NCBI GenBank assembly: GCA_012519125.1
Contig: JAAYQY010000401.1
Location: 1 to 14,464, forward strand
DNA from: Spirochaetales bacterium
GTDB taxonomy: Bacteria; Spirochaetota; Spirochaetia; Sphaerochaetales; Sphaerochaetaceae
Direction: 5' to 3'
DNA: 14,464 bases
The notes under the pieces are model-generated. The model had not been told where the DNA came from. It ran no database searches and saw only the letters and a program-made list of their open reading frames with translations. Position 1 is the stretch's first letter; every line of letters starts with the position of its first letter. The translations under genes and the position numbers were made by a program. This document shows, one piece after another, positions 6,905-12,887 of this stretch.

Positions 6905-7945
6905 CTAGAGGGGGCTGGCAACCGTGGAAGGAAGGCCCGTAGCCTCCCCAAGGTTGCACCGGATATTCATATTCTGCACTGCCTGACCGGCAGCACCCTT
7001 GATCAGGTTGTCGATTGCACCGATGGCAATCACTCGGTTCGTACGCTTGTCCACCTTCCATCCGATGGCACAGGTATTGGTATTGCGCACGAATCGCGTC
7101 TCAGGCAGTGTTTGGCCGAGCAGGCGGACAAAACTCTCATCTGCATAGAACTCTTGGTAGGCTTTGGCAATATCCTCTTCGCCCACCCCTTCCTTCAGGT
7201 TCGCATAGCAGGTGGCAAGGATGCCCCGGTTCATGGGTACCAGATGGGGGGTGAACTGTACCATAAGCGGAGCCTGGTTGAGCAAACCCAACTCCTGCTC
7301 GATCTCCGGGGTATGACGATGGTTGGTCACCCCGTATGCCTTGTAGGACTCATTGCACTCGCAAAAGAGCGAGTCGATCTTCTCACTTCTGCCTGCTCCG
7401 CTCACCCCGCTTGCAGCATCGATGATCAGGCTGGTCGGATCTACGAGCTGTTTTGCGATCAAGGGGGCAAGGGTAAGGGTGCTGGTGGTGGTATAACACC
7501 CGGGATTGGCAATGAGGTTTGCCTTGGCAATCTGCTCGCGCTTGAGCTCGCAGAGTCCATAGACAGCCTGATCCAGCAGATCCTTGCTGAAGTGGGTGGT
7601 CTTGTACCAGGATTCGTACACCGATGCATCGCTGAGGCGGTAGTCAGCGCCAAGATCGATGATGATGCATCGCTCGAGAATGGCAGGGGTAACCAATTTG
7701 CTTGCCATAGCATGGGGAAGAGCAAGGAAAAGAACCGAACAACGCTTGCTCGCTTCTTCGATATCCTCTTCCTCAAGCAGCAGATCACAACTGGAGAAGA
7801 GGGAGGGATAGATATCCGAGAAACGCTTTCCCGCATAGGAGTGGGAAGCGAGATAGGTAATTTCAACCAATGGGTGGTTTGCAAGAAGAGCGACAAGCTG
7901 CGATCCTGCATAGCCTGTGGCCCCGATGACTCCAACGTGTAGCAT
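6905..7945 (-). CDS. argC: N-acetyl-gamma-glutamyl-phosphate reductase
   Basis: A 346-residue NADPH-dependent dehydrogenase that reduces acetylglutamyl phosphate to the semialdehyde, the third step. The Rossmann motif GATGYAG is at residues 8-14. The catalytic cysteine is Cys150 in ANPGCYTT, and the conserved HRHTPEI sequence at 209-215 carries the active-site histidine. Length is typical of the type 1 family. The start at 7945 has AAGGAGG five bases upstream. It is the first gene of argCJBD, and the promoter with ARG-box-like sequences lies directly upstream. Spacing to argJ is nine bases, so the cluster is one transcription unit as far as the terminator after argD. Confidence 0.97.
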   Translation of the reverse strand: MLHVGVIGATGYAGSQLVALLANHPLVEITYLASHSYAGKRFSDIYPSLFSSCDLLLEEEDIEEASKRCSVLFLALPHAMASKLVTPAILERCIIIDLGADYRLSDASVYESWYKTTHFSKDLLDQAVYGLCELKREQIAKANLIANPGCYTTTSTLTLAPLIAKQLVDPTSLIIDAASGVSGAGRSEKIDSLFCECNESYKAYGVTNHRHTPEIEQELGLLNQAPLMVQFTPHLVPMNRGILATCYANLKEGVGEEDIAKAYQEFYADESFVRLLGQTLPETRFVRNTNTCAIGWKVDKRTNRVIAIGAIDNLIKGAAGQAVQNMNIRCNLGEATGLPSTVASPL

Positions 7946-7967
7946 ACCATCCTCCTTACGTGATAGT

Positions 7968-7981
7968 GGTATAATTATACA
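7968..7981. promoter_or_regulatory. ARG-box-like palindrome over the argC -10
   Basis: GGTATAATTATACA differs at one position from the classical ARG box core TGnATwwwwATnCA. It contains the perfect 12-bp palindrome GTATAATTATAC at 7969-7980 and covers the -10 hexamer. Binding here by an ArgR-type repressor would block the promoter. An AT-rich -10 region can give this pattern by chance, so this is a candidate only. Confidence 0.45.
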
Positions 7982-8001
7982 GTAATTGCCGACCTTGACC
8001 A
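7974..8001 (-). promoter_or_regulatory. argC promoter
   Basis: A perfect -10 TATAAT (minus strand, 7979-7974) is preceded by a 16-bp spacer and a -35 TGGTCA (8001-7996, four of six matches). The start would fall near 7967, leaving a leader of about 22 bases that contains the AAGGAGG ribosome site. The short leader leaves no room for an attenuator or riboswitch, so control should be by a DNA-binding protein. Confidence 0.75.
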
Positions 8002-8008
8002 GTATCTA

Positions 8009-8043
8009 TGCATATTATTTCGAAAATATTGTATAAATATTAA
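8009..8043. promoter_or_regulatory. Pair of ARG-box-like sequences, 21 bp apart
   Basis: TGCATATTATTTCG (8009-8022) has two mismatches and TGTATAAATATTAA (8030-8043) one mismatch to TGnATwwwwATnCA. Their starts are exactly 21 bp apart, which is the spacing of paired ARG boxes (18-bp boxes with a 3-bp gap) bound by the ArgR hexamer in enteric bacteria. They lie just upstream of the argC -35, and the second runs into the stop codon of the upstream gene. The function is inferred. No argR gene is in this window. Confidence 0.45.
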
Positions 8044-8726
8044 TTAAACCAATGGACTTTCTCCTCCGAGAACACCAATCCAAGCTTCTTCTGCAGCTTC
8101 AGGCTGGCCTCATTGGTCTCTACTACATGGCAGTACGGGGTGATGGAAGCATCCAGAAGCCGGTTGATATATGCTTTCTCCAATTCAGAACCCAGACTTC
8201 TGCGGCGGAACGCAGGAAGAATTTCCAGCATCCCCATCGCACCTTCGCTGTGACGACCCATGAAACCGGCAAGCTGGCCATCCACCTCGGCCCCGATCAT
8301 GACGCCCTTTGCAAGACGATCGCGAATATACGGCTCATCCGCATGGTGGTAGTGTGCAAGCACCACATCAAGATCTCCCATCTTGAGAGGACGGATGACA
8401 ACATCCTCTCTCAAGGCGAAACGATCCTTTCTGGTGTACGCCGCTTGCACGCACGAAAGGGAGAGCTTCATTCCCTGTTCCAACAGATGATGTACCAATA
8501 TCCCCTCATGGACAGCGATGGGCTTGCAAGAGCCCATGAGTTCTTTTGCAAAGCGAAGATACGCTTCATCATTGAAAAGAGCCACCGCAGAGGTGGCATC
8601 AGAGACAGAGATGAGCACCCCATCTTCATCGGCTATCAGAACCTTGGCGGTCTTCTCTCTGAGGCTTACCAGAAAGTCGATGTAGGTCACCTCACCTTTT
8701 TCACAGAGCAGTGTTTCGATATCCAT
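8040..8726 (-). CDS. GNAT-family N-acetyltransferase with N-terminal extension
   Basis: A 228-residue protein. Residues about 110-228 form a GNAT acyltransferase domain: VVIRPLKMGDLD at 109-120, the acetyl-CoA loop around RRRSLGSELE (174-183), and the last motif NEASLKLQKKLGLVFSEEKVHW (split here as NEASLKLQKK at 205-214 and the following LGLVF). Residues 1-105 form a separate N-terminal domain without a motif I can name. The substrate is unknown. The start is uncertain: ATG at 8726 or ATG at 8753, which would add nine residues and begin four bases after the upstream stop. Neither has a clear ribosome site. A CATAAT hexamer just upstream could be a weak -10 for this gene alone. It is adjacent to argC, but the argC promoter separates them, and it is not the pathway acetyltransferase argA on any visible evidence. 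Confidence 0.85.
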   Translation of the reverse strand: MDIETLLCEKGEVTYIDFLVSLREKTAKVLIADEDGVLISVSDATSAVALFNDEAYLRFAKELMGSCKPIAVHEGILVHHLLEQGMKLSLSCVQAAYTRKDRFALREDVVIRPLKMGDLDVVLAHYHHADEPYIRDRLAKGVMIGAEVDGQLAGFMGRHSEGAMGMLEILPAFRRRSLGSELEKAYINRLLDASITPYCHVVETNEASLKLQKKLGLVFSEEKVHWFN

Positions 8727-8757
8727 AGGGAAAGTGTACCCAATTGCAGGCATTATG

Positions 8758-9129
8758 TCAGCGAAGGAAGCGGTAATCAGCGACCAAAAGAGCAAGTAAA
8801 TTGAGGTTGTAGAGCACAATCAGGACAATGGCGAGGGCATAAGGCGGATTGCGCAGCATCATGAGGAGAAAGAGCAGAAGCAACGCCATCAGGCTAAGCG
8901 AAGTGGCAAGAAAACCCTGGCGACGCCCCTGCAGGAAGGCTCCCACCATCAGCAGCAGCGCAGAGATGAGGGCAAACCAACCAAGCTCAGCGGTAAGCAG
9001 ATAATCGAAACGGAACTCACCTGTGCGTATCAGAAGAAGGAACGAGAAAAGTGGCGGCAAGGCGACCAATATCAGCAAAAACACCGCTGCAAACACCAGA
9101 CATATCCGGCTAAGAGTTGTTCTGGTCAA
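8758..9129 (-). CDS. Small four-helix membrane protein, function unknown
   Basis: A 123-residue hydrophobic protein with about four membrane segments, near residues 9-33, 44-66, 72-92 and 97-117, joined by short loops such as RTGEFRFDY and GRRQG. I do not recognise the family. The start is TTG at 9129, overlapping the stop of the kinase-like gene in a TTGA arrangement with GGAGGAG directly upstream. No earlier or nearby ATG is available. Translational coupling to the kinase-like gene is therefore likely. The next gene starts 5-32 bases downstream depending on its chosen start, so the three form one unit. Confidence 0.8.
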   Translation of the reverse strand: MTRTTLSRICLVFAAVFLLILVALPPLFSFLLLIRTGEFRFDYLLTAELGWFALISALLLMVGAFLQGRRQGFLATSLSLMALLLLFLLMMLRNPPYALAIVLIVLYNLNLLALLVADYRFLR

Positions 9130-9779
9130 GACTCCTCCGCCCCCAGCATACTCTTCACCAGTTTCAACAGCACATCATCCACCTCCAAATCTGCACGGAT
9201 ACGCTTTGCATCCAGACGGGGATGTTTCATCAGCTGCTGATAGGCATCAGCCACCCATAAGGTTGCTGTCTCTGGTGGGACAATGCCGGTGTCGATGACC
9301 AAGTCGAAGAGCGATGCATCATTTTGGTTATACTGGAGGTCTGATTGCACGAAGGAGGTCCTTACCAGCTCACGCTCGATCAAGGCCTGTTTGGCAAGGT
9401 CATCGGTGCCACCATACTCCTTTTGCTTGCGCTCGATGCGAACTCCCAGTGGCGCCTTGATGCGGACATTGAGAATATCCGTATATCCTTGGAAGAGACC
9501 GAACCCTCCCCTTCCAAGCAACACCACATTGCCGACCTTCGCGAAGGCCTTCATGGCAGTGAGCAGAAAATCGATGGTAAGACCGCGGCTTTCATCAAAC
9601 CGTTCCCAGAAACTGGGCTTTGCATTGTAGACTTCCTCGAAAGCACTGAAACCATAGGCATGCATGACCTTTTCGATATCTTCCTTGTCTATGAAGGACA
9701 AGCCCAGTTGTTCGGCGACATGCTTGGCGATGAGGGTTCCCCCACTGCCTATCTGACGGGAAATGGTAATGACTCCCAT
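9126..9779 (-). CDS. Cytidylate kinase-like P-loop protein
   Basis: A 217-residue protein of the cytidylate-kinase-like family (Cytidylate_kin2 type). It begins MGVITISRQIGSGG, the family's atypical P-loop start (residues 5-18), in which the usual GK[ST] ending is absent, as in relatives. Later marks are LLGRGGFGLFQG at 87-98, NVRIKAPLGVRIERK at 104-118 and FDLVIDTG at 158-165. Members resemble nucleoside monophosphate kinases, but most have no established substrate. The canonical cmk gene is usually a different, longer or rpsA-linked gene. ATG at 9779 is chosen because AGGAGG lies five bases upstream; the GTG six bases earlier overlaps that site. Its own promoter with an inverted-repeat operator lies upstream, and it leads a unit with a membrane protein and a GNAT protein. 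Confidence 0.88.
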   Translation of the reverse strand: MGVITISRQIGSGGTLIAKHVAEQLGLSFIDKEDIEKVMHAYGFSAFEEVYNAKPSFWERFDESRGLTIDFLLTAMKAFAKVGNVVLLGRGGFGLFQGYTDILNVRIKAPLGVRIERKQKEYGGTDDLAKQALIERELVRTSFVQSDLQYNQNDASLFDLVIDTGIVPPETATLWVADAYQQLMKHPRLDAKRIRADLEVDDVLLKLVKSMLGAEES

Positions 9780-9802
9780 AGGCACCTCCTGCTGGTATCT
9801 TC

Positions 9803-9831
9803 ATGGTAAGACGATACTTACCAGAAGTCAA
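9803..9831 (-). promoter_or_regulatory. Promoter of the kinase-like gene
   Basis: On the minus strand TTGACT (9831-9826, five of six matches) is followed by a 17-bp spacer and TACCAT (9808-9803, four of six). The start would be near 9796, about 17 bases before the ATG, with AGGAGG in the leader. It sits in the 63-bp gap after the HD-GYP gene. Confidence 0.6.
9804..9823. repeat. Inverted repeat in promoter spacer, operator candidate
   Basis: Perfect 7-bp arms TGGTAAG (9804-9810) and CTTACCA (9817-9823) surround the 6-base centre ACGATA. The element fills the spacer and most of the -10 of the promoter above, so a bound dimeric protein would block it. There is no T-tract next to it, so it does not look like a terminator. 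No regulator gene sits next to it. Confidence 0.55.
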
Positions 9832-9842
9832 GGAAGGGGCCT

Positions 9843-11849
9843 TTACAGCTCGTCCCAATTGAGTTTCAGCACCTCACTGACAAAAATCTTTGCAAGTTCA
9901 GGATCGAACTGGGTACCGGCACACCGCTTGATCTCTCTTGCCGCCTCGTCCGTACTCACCGCCTGGCGGTAGGAGCGGTTGGCGGTCATGGCATCATAGG
10001 AGTCTGCAATGGTGATAATCCTGGCCTGCAAGGGAATGGCCTCTGCCAAAAGCCCCTTCGGATAACCCTTCCCGTCGAAACGCTCATGATGGGCAAGCGC
10101 ATAGTGGGCAAGCGAGGCCATATCCTCAACCGAATTGAGGATACGGTAGCCGATTTCAGAGTGTCGCTGCATCTCTTTCCACTCATCGCGGGTCAACTTC
10201 CCTTCCTTGTTGAGTATCGACTCATGGATGGCAATCTTGCCGATATCATGCAAAAGGCCCACCAGCCGCATCTCGGCTGCAGCCATTGTGCCCATCCCAT
10301 ACGCTTTTGCAAGTTTCTCGCACAGCTCGCTGACCCGCCTCGAGTGGGATTCCTCACGCTTGTTTTTCTCATGCAAGGTGTTGATGATGGCATACACAGC
10401 CTGACCTCGCAGTTGGGGGGAGTCCACCAGCTTGCGTGTCGCCACATCCTTTTCCGCCTGTTTGATAGCCTCGTTGATAGTGTCTTTCTCCTGCAAAAGG
10501 CGGGAAACACCGAAACTCATGGAAGGTTTGACCGATCCCATCATTTCCAGACTGGAAATTTCGGTCATGAGAGAGGAGAGCAGAGCGGAGGCTTCTTCCT
10601 CGGTCCGATCGAAAAGGATGAGGGCAAACTCATCTCCACCCACCCTACTCACATAATCCTCACGCTTGAGGCCCTTTTGCAGAATCTGGGCAATACGTCT
10701 GAGCAGACGATCACCTTCTTCACGCCCGAAGGCCTCATTGAGGATCCTCAGTCCGTTCACATCACCAAAGGCCACCGTGACGGATGGATGCTCCTTGACG
10801 TTCAGGTCACGGACATATGCCTCAAAGTGCACACGATTGTACAGACCTGTAAGAGCATCATGGTTGGATGCATACAGTATCTTCTGCTCATACATCTTGC
10901 GATCGGTGATATCCACCGTCATGCACAGTGACTCATCCTTCTCCATATCAGAGGTAGTGAAGACTGCCAAGGAGAGATTTGCCCATAAAATGGTACCATC
11001 CTTGCGGATGAACCGCTTGTCAAAGTTGAACGGACCATGATTGCCCATGGCCATGCTCTTGGTGATCGAGCGGCTGTACTCAATATCCTCAGGATGGCTG
11101 ATTTCACTCCAGGTTTTCTCGAGCATCTCCTCTTTGGAGTACCCGAGCATCGCAAGGTAGCTGTGATTGACATTCTCGATCGCACCGGTCTTGAGGTCGG
11201 TCAGGGACATGCCGATGGGAGCTTGCTCGAACATCATCTTGAAAAGGCGTTCGCTCTTCTCCAGATTTGCAATCGCCTGGATGCGGTGAGCCTGACCGAA
11301 CAACAGGAGGCTGAGCAGATAGGTTCCCAACGGATAAAATACCAAAATGGTGAAGGACATCGAGGAGATGACCTGCATCCGCACCGATGCGGGCATGAGC
11401 AACATGCACAAGAGCATGACGATGTGGGTGACCACTCCGACCAAGTAGAACTCAATGCCCAGGCCCTGCTTCTCCTCCAAGACCGTCTTATACCGCCTAT
11501 TGTGCCACAGGATACCTATTGATGCGCTGCTGATGATGGTTGCCAAACCAGGCAGCACCCCTGCCCCCCCTGTGTAGATACGGTAGATAGCCATACTGAT
11601 ACTTGCAATAGTAGTGGGCAGCCAACCGAAAATCATACCCGAGACCACCAGCAGGATGGTGCGTGAATCGAAGACAACCCCTTCAAACAGCACGAAGGGG
11701 CTGAGCATCACCAGTATCCCGATCATCCCGATGACCAAGCCGGCAAGGATGCGATGGCTGGTTAACTTTTTTAGGTTCTTGAATGGATACGTGGCAAAAA
11801 ATACGCTCATGGCAAGCAGCAAGGCAATGTTGAACAGTACGTTTATCAC
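9843..11849 (-). CDS. Membrane 5TM-PAS-GGDEF-HD-GYP c-di-GMP signalling protein
   Basis: A 668-residue sensor with five to six membrane helices in residues 1-185 (resembling the 5TM LytS-type receptor module), a PAS domain at about 196-320, GGDEF at 324-472 and HD-GYP at 480-660. In GGDEF, GGDEF itself is intact at 404-408, with metal Asp363, Asn371 and Asp380 at expected places; the second acidic residue is Asn365 (DVNGL) and the I-site is KRED rather than RxxD. In HD-GYP the HD pair His535-Asp536 (LLHDIGK), HSEIGY at 563-568 and HHERFDGKGYP at 587-597 are all present, so phosphodiesterase activity is expected. Cyclase activity is possible. The start is GTG at 11849, overlapping the upstream stop (GTGA) with AAGGAG seven bases before. 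It is coupled to the adjacent PAS-GGDEF gene. Confidence 0.93.
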   Translation of the reverse strand: MINVLFNIALLLAMSVFFATYPFKNLKKLTSHRILAGLVIGMIGILVMLSPFVLFEGVVFDSRTILLVVSGMIFGWLPTTIASISMAIYRIYTGGAGVLPGLATIISSASIGILWHNRRYKTVLEEKQGLGIEFYLVGVVTHIVMLLCMLLMPASVRMQVISSMSFTILVFYPLGTYLLSLLLFGQAHRIQAIANLEKSERLFKMMFEQAPIGMSLTDLKTGAIENVNHSYLAMLGYSKEEMLEKTWSEISHPEDIEYSRSITKSMAMGNHGPFNFDKRFIRKDGTILWANLSLAVFTTSDMEKDESLCMTVDITDRKMYEQKILYASNHDALTGLYNRVHFEAYVRDLNVKEHPSVTVAFGDVNGLRILNEAFGREEGDRLLRRIAQILQKGLKREDYVSRVGGDEFALILFDRTEEEASALLSSLMTEISSLEMMGSVKPSMSFGVSRLLQEKDTINEAIKQAEKDVATRKLVDSPQLRGQAVYAIINTLHEKNKREESHSRRVSELCEKLAKAYGMGTMAAAEMRLVGLLHDIGKIAIHESILNKEGKLTRDEWKEMQRHSEIGYRILNSVEDMASLAHYALAHHERFDGKGYPKGLLAEAIPLQARIITIADSYDAMTANRSYRQAVSTDEAAREIKRCAGTQFDPELAKIFVSEVLKLNWDEL

Positions 11850-12769
11850 GCATTATCTCCTTCAGCCTTGCTCATGAGTTTCACAAGATTTCTCCCCGCT
11901 TCCTTAGCCTGATAGAGAGCACGGTCGGCATCGGCGATGAGGGCACTTCCATCCAAGTCTTTCTCAGAGAGGACGGCAACCCCGATGCTGATACTCACTT
12001 TCAACTCATCGGATTGGTAGCGAAAGGTATGCTGCTCCACTGCCGAACGCAATTGCTCGGCAACTTCCAATGCCTCCTGGTCACTCTTCTGGGTCAGGGC
12101 GATGACAAACTCATCACCTCCAAAGCGAGCGATGGCATGGGTATGCTTCAGCACACCCCTCGCTATTTGGGCAAACTCCTTCAAGACAGTATCTCCGGCA
12201 AGATGTCCAAAGGTATCGTTGATGTATTTGAAGTGGTCAAGATCACAGAGCATGATATGCGCGGTTCCCTTCTGCAGCAGATGGAGGTTGATCCGTTCCA
12301 GAAAGTAACGCCGATTGTACAATCCGGTCAGCGGGTCAAGGTAGGAGAGCTCACGAAGCCGTTTGTGCAGGTTGCGTCGCTCGGTGATATTGATGATCAT
12401 GGCCGTTACTGCCCGCTGACCCATATAGGGGTTTGCCAGCGGATGCATGCGTGTCTCAAACCACTGGGTTCCTCCCGGGCCGTTGAGCTCAGGCAACACC
12501 ACCTTGTCGGTCTCAAGCTTGTAGTCAAAGGTATTCAGGGTCCCTTTCTCAAGAGTGAGGCGAACCTGCTCCATGTAGAAGTCTGCAAACTCCTTGGGCA
12601 TGAACTCATAGATGTTCTTGCCCTTCATCGGCTTGCCGTCATCATAGAGAGAGCGCTCGGTACCACCGAATACCTCAAGATAGGTTCCATCCTCGCCAAT
12701 GACCATGAAGGGATCGGGAATCGTATTGAACAGTGAATAAGTCAGATCTTCCAGATGGTCCTGATACAT
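11846..12769 (-). CDS. PAS-GGDEF diguanylate cyclase
   Basis: A 307-residue soluble protein with a PAS domain at about residues 5-130 and a GGDEF domain at about 138-300. It would make c-di-GMP from two GTP. The active site looks complete: CDLDHF with Asp176 and Asp178, KYIND with Asn184, Asp193, and RFGGDEF with GGDEF at 217-221. The inhibitory RxxD site is missing (KHTH at the expected place), so product inhibition through it is unlikely. The ATG at 12769 has GAGGAA about nine bases upstream. A GTG at 12775 is too close to that site. It has no membrane segment or signal peptide. Its 3' end overlaps the next gene, which carries the opposing HD-GYP activity, suggesting one co-regulated c-di-GMP module. 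Confidence 0.94.
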   Translation of the reverse strand: MYQDHLEDLTYSLFNTIPDPFMVIGEDGTYLEVFGGTERSLYDDGKPMKGKNIYEFMPKEFADFYMEQVRLTLEKGTLNTFDYKLETDKVVLPELNGPGGTQWFETRMHPLANPYMGQRAVTAMIINITERRNLHKRLRELSYLDPLTGLYNRRYFLERINLHLLQKGTAHIMLCDLDHFKYINDTFGHLAGDTVLKEFAQIARGVLKHTHAIARFGGDEFVIALTQKSDQEALEVAEQLRSAVEQHTFRYQSDELKVSISIGVAVLSEKDLDGSALIADADRALYQAKEAGRNLVKLMSKAEGDNA

Positions 12770-12805
12770 CCTCACACTTCCTCTCTTGGGTTGGGTACTT
12801 TGTAG

Positions 12806-12833
12806 ATACTAGCATGTTTTGCCTGAACTTCAA
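12806..12833 (-). promoter_or_regulatory. Promoter of the c-di-GMP gene pair
   Basis: TTGAAG (minus strand, 12833-12828) is followed by a 16-bp spacer and TAGTAT (12811-12806). A TG one base before the -10 (TGCTAGTAT) makes it an extended -10 type. It starts the transcript about 30 bases before the ATG of the PAS-GGDEF gene. The hexamers are only partial matches. Confidence 0.5.
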
Positions 12834-12837
12834 CAGA

Positions 12838-12865
12838 GAACCTCCCCGCTTTCGCAGGGAGGTTC
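12838..12865 (-). terminator. Hairpin after glutamine synthetase, probable terminator
   Basis: A 12-bp stem closes a GAAA loop on the minus strand (plus-strand arms 12838-12849 and 12854-12865). As RNA on the minus strand it has one G-U wobble; on the plus strand that pair becomes C-A, so it is oriented for the minus strand. It lies 22 bases after the stop. The following bases (TCTGTTG) are only weakly T-rich, so termination may be incomplete. Confidence 0.6.
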
Positions 12866-12887
12866 AAGGAGGTTGCCGGATTCCAAA

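Noticed and set aside
7112..7942. A 276-codon plus-strand open frame
   Set aside because: It is antisense to argC, whose Cys150 and Rossmann motifs are clear. No independent coding evidence.
8023..8042. AATATT-GTATA-AATATT as a separate terminator or operator
   Set aside because: The arms are self-complementary AT runs with no GC stem or T-tract, and the sequence is already covered by the ARG-box-like site.
8052..8804. A 250-codon plus-strand open frame
   Set aside because: It is antisense to the GNAT gene, has no family motif, and has neither a ribosome site nor a promoter of its own.
9804..9823. The TGGTAAG/CTTACCA repeat as a terminator for the HD-GYP gene
   Set aside because: Only seven pairs, no T-tract on either strand, and it sits inside well-spaced -35/-10 hexamers.
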